This document shows, piece by piece, positions 23,561 to 25,014 of a stretch of 25,014 nt of DNA. The notes under the pieces are model-generated. The model was not told the DNA's origin and did not search any database. It worked only from the letters and a program-made list of their open reading frames with translations. The number at the start of each line of letters is the position of its first letter. Positions within the stretch are counted from its first letter, which is position 1. Made by a program: the position numbers and the translations under genes. The stretch covers positions 1 through 25,014 of the forward strand of contig JBBBWG010003659.1 of the NCBI GenBank assembly GCA_037176905.1. The letters run 5' to 3'. This stretch comes from Azolla pinnata. Taxonomy: Eukaryota > Streptophyta > Polypodiopsida > Salviniales > Salviniaceae.

Positions 23561-23785
23561 CATGCATATGCATGTGCATGCGCCATGTATGCTATGCATA
23601 TGCATGTGCGTGCGCCATGTGTGCTATGCATATGCATGTGCATGTGCGTGCGCCATGCATGCCATGCCTGCGAGCATGCGTGTGTGCCATCTATGCATGT
23701 GTGCATGCATGTATGCGTCGCATGCATCCACGTACATACGAACATGTATGCGCATGTGTGCACACACATGCATGTGCATGTACGT
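23561..23785. repeat. CATG-rich array with 32-bp period
   Basis: CATATGCATGTGC(A/G)TGCGCC begins at 23565, 23597 and 23629, an exact 32-bp spacing, and then breaks into irregular GCATGCATGTATGCG-like sequence. It is largely alternating purine and pyrimidine. It starts about 85 bp upstream of the GID4 ATG, so it may lie in the promoter or 5' leader. Confidence 0.9.
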
Positions 23786-23965
23786 CGAGCGTTTTGCTCG
23801 AAACAGCATAGAGCACATTACGCCCGAAAACAGCAGAGAGCACATTACGCTCGAAAACAGCAGAGAGCACATTACGTTCGAAAACAACAGAGAGCACATT
23901 ACGCTCGAAAACAACAGAGAGCGCATTACGCTCGAAAACATCAGAGAGCGCATTACGCTCAAAAT
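23785..23965. repeat. 27-bp minisatellite, about six units
   Basis: ATTACG recurs at 23817, 23844, 23871, 23898, 23925 and 23952, exactly 27 bp apart. The unit is a CGCTCGAAAACAGCAGAGAG-like core plus CACATTA. Copies differ by one to three bases. The left edge carries an inverted pair CGAGC-GTTTT-GCTCG at 23786-23800. Because 27 is a multiple of three, every frame repeats a nonapeptide (for example ENSREHITL). There is no start or homology supporting translation. Confidence 0.93.
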
Positions 23966-24029
23966 GGCACCTGTAGGTCATAACACATGATGCCCCCATT
24001 GCACGCTTTTACCTTGTCACGAGCGTAGC

Positions 24030-24430
24030 ATTCATGCATGCATGATGTATGCGCTTCGTGCATGCATGCATGCATATGACGCAGACTTCTGTTCAAAGTC
24101 CGCGATGTATGCATCCTACGTGCATGCATGCATGCCTGCCTGCCTACACTTTGCACACATGCATGCATACATGCTGCATGCATGCCTACACACGCATGCA
24201 TACATGCTACATGCATGCCTACACGGTGCACACATGCATGCATGCCTACACACGCATGCATACATGCTGCATGCATGCCTACAAAGTGCACACATGCATG
24301 CATGCCTACACACACATGCATACATGCTGCATGCATGCCTACAAAGTGCACACATGCATGCATACATGCTGCATGCATGCCTGCATGTGTGCATGCGCAC
24401 GTGCGTACATGAATGCACACATACGCACAT
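24030..24430. repeat. GCATGCAT-rich array with 60-bp higher-order unit
   Basis: Simple TGCATGCA runs at 24033-24075 and 24120-24140 lead into a tandem array of exactly 60 bp. Units 24181-24240, 24241-24300 and 24301-24360 differ by only a few bases, and a partial unit follows to about 24385. Each unit holds several CATGCATG words. Open frames of 94-157 codons on both strands are a by-product of the repeat, rich in Met, His, Ala and Cys. Confidence 0.93.
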
Positions 24431-24639
24431 GCTGCAGCAACGTTCTTCCTTCACATAATCCCCTCTTTGATCAATGCTCTTCCTTCTATAACCATATTCC
24501 CAGTTCATGGCCTTTGACATAATCACTCGGGATCACACCCACAGCTTTAATTAGAGACGATCTTCAGTAGTTCATCGCTCAATGGCATGCCAATCATGAG
24601 CCAAGAATCCAGGAAACACCACATATGCTGCATTTGCTT

Positions 24640-25014
24640 TCCATTACAGCTGCTGCTCCCATCTGGGTATACATTGAATTGCTTCATTTAAGCTGTTGCT
24701 GGCATTGCTGCTCTTCTTCACAGTTTTCTCGTAGTATGTGAGACCAGAATAGCTGTTATAAAATGCATGAAGTTGCTGGCCATTGCTGTGCTTGCTGCTC
24801 TTCTTCACAGTTTTCTCATAGTATGTGAGACCAGAATAGCTGTTATAAAATGCATGAAGCTGCTTCCCATTACAGCTCTTACCAACAATTGTAAAAATGC
24901 ATGAAGTTGCTGGCCATATCTGTGCTTGCTGCTCTTACTTCACAGTTTTCTTTTAGTATGAGAGACCACAATAGCTGTTATAAAATGCATGAAGCTGCTT
25001 TCCATTACAGCTCT
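24640..25014. repeat. Tandem repeat running off the right edge
   Basis: A block containing CTCTTCTTCACAGTTTTCT, GTATGTGAGACCAGAATAGC and TGTTATAAAATGCATGAAG occurs at about 24711, 24798 and 24932. Spacing is 87 bp and then 134 bp, because the later unit gains a segment of about 47 bp with CCATTACAGCTCTTACCAAC. The last copy ends at the window edge on CCATTACAGCTCT, where the next unit would begin. No coding frame is seen. Between 24430 and 24640 I see nothing recognisable. Confidence 0.88.

Noticed and set aside
23796-23965. CRISPR-like array of 27-bp repeats
   Set aside because: The repeats are contiguous with no spacers, and the genome is a plant nuclear one.
23527-24526. Overlapping long open frames on both strands through the CATG arrays, encoding Met/His/Ala/Cys-rich repeats
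   Set aside because: CATG-based repeats contain few stop codons in any frame, so all frames stay open. There is no domain, no sensible start and no homology.

Overview
The window is nuclear DNA of a land plant. It holds three intron-containing genes, all recognisable from plant-specific protein families, and their exons can be joined in frame with conventional plant splice sites. A seed-free plant or gymnosperm is possible, because the proteins are clearly plant-type but diverged from the angiosperm versions I know. That is a guess from residue divergence and repeat content, and the sequence does not settle the species.

Layout, left to right. (1) 1-901: leader and promoter of the first gene, with poly-C tracts, a GACA microsatellite and upstream ATGs. 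(2) 902-11260, + strand: MED12, the Mediator kinase-module subunit, 12 coding exons and about 2272 aa. Intron 1 is a GC-AG intron, and the last intron has an ambiguous donor, possibly also GC. (3) 11261-12400: MED12 3' region. (4) About 12400-13640: an AT-rich, degenerate tandem repeat of roughly 85-110 bp units. It is interrupted by a 100-N assembly gap whose two flanks are the same 77 bp, so the gap may be an unmerged overlap. (5) 13912-18065, + strand: a PsbP-domain protein of the PPD4 type, 5 coding exons and 340 aa, with a Ser-rich chloroplast transit region and a twin-arginine thylakoid-lumen signal. (6) 19391-23476, - strand: a GID4 homologue (Vid24 family substrate receptor of the GID/CTLH ubiquitin ligase), 7 coding exons and 200 aa, convergent with PPD4. 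(7) 23560-24430: upstream of GID4, a block of nested tandem arrays made largely of CATG/GCATGC words (32-bp and 60-bp periods), with a separate perfectly spaced 27-bp minisatellite between them. (8) About 24640 to the right edge: another tandem repeat that runs off the window.

The three genes act in unrelated processes: transcription (MED12), the thylakoid lumen (PPD4) and protein degradation (GID4). I see no functional cluster. The genes themselves are ordinary. The less explained material is the repeat architecture between them, especially the CATG arrays immediately upstream of GID4 and the degenerate satellite around the assembly gap.
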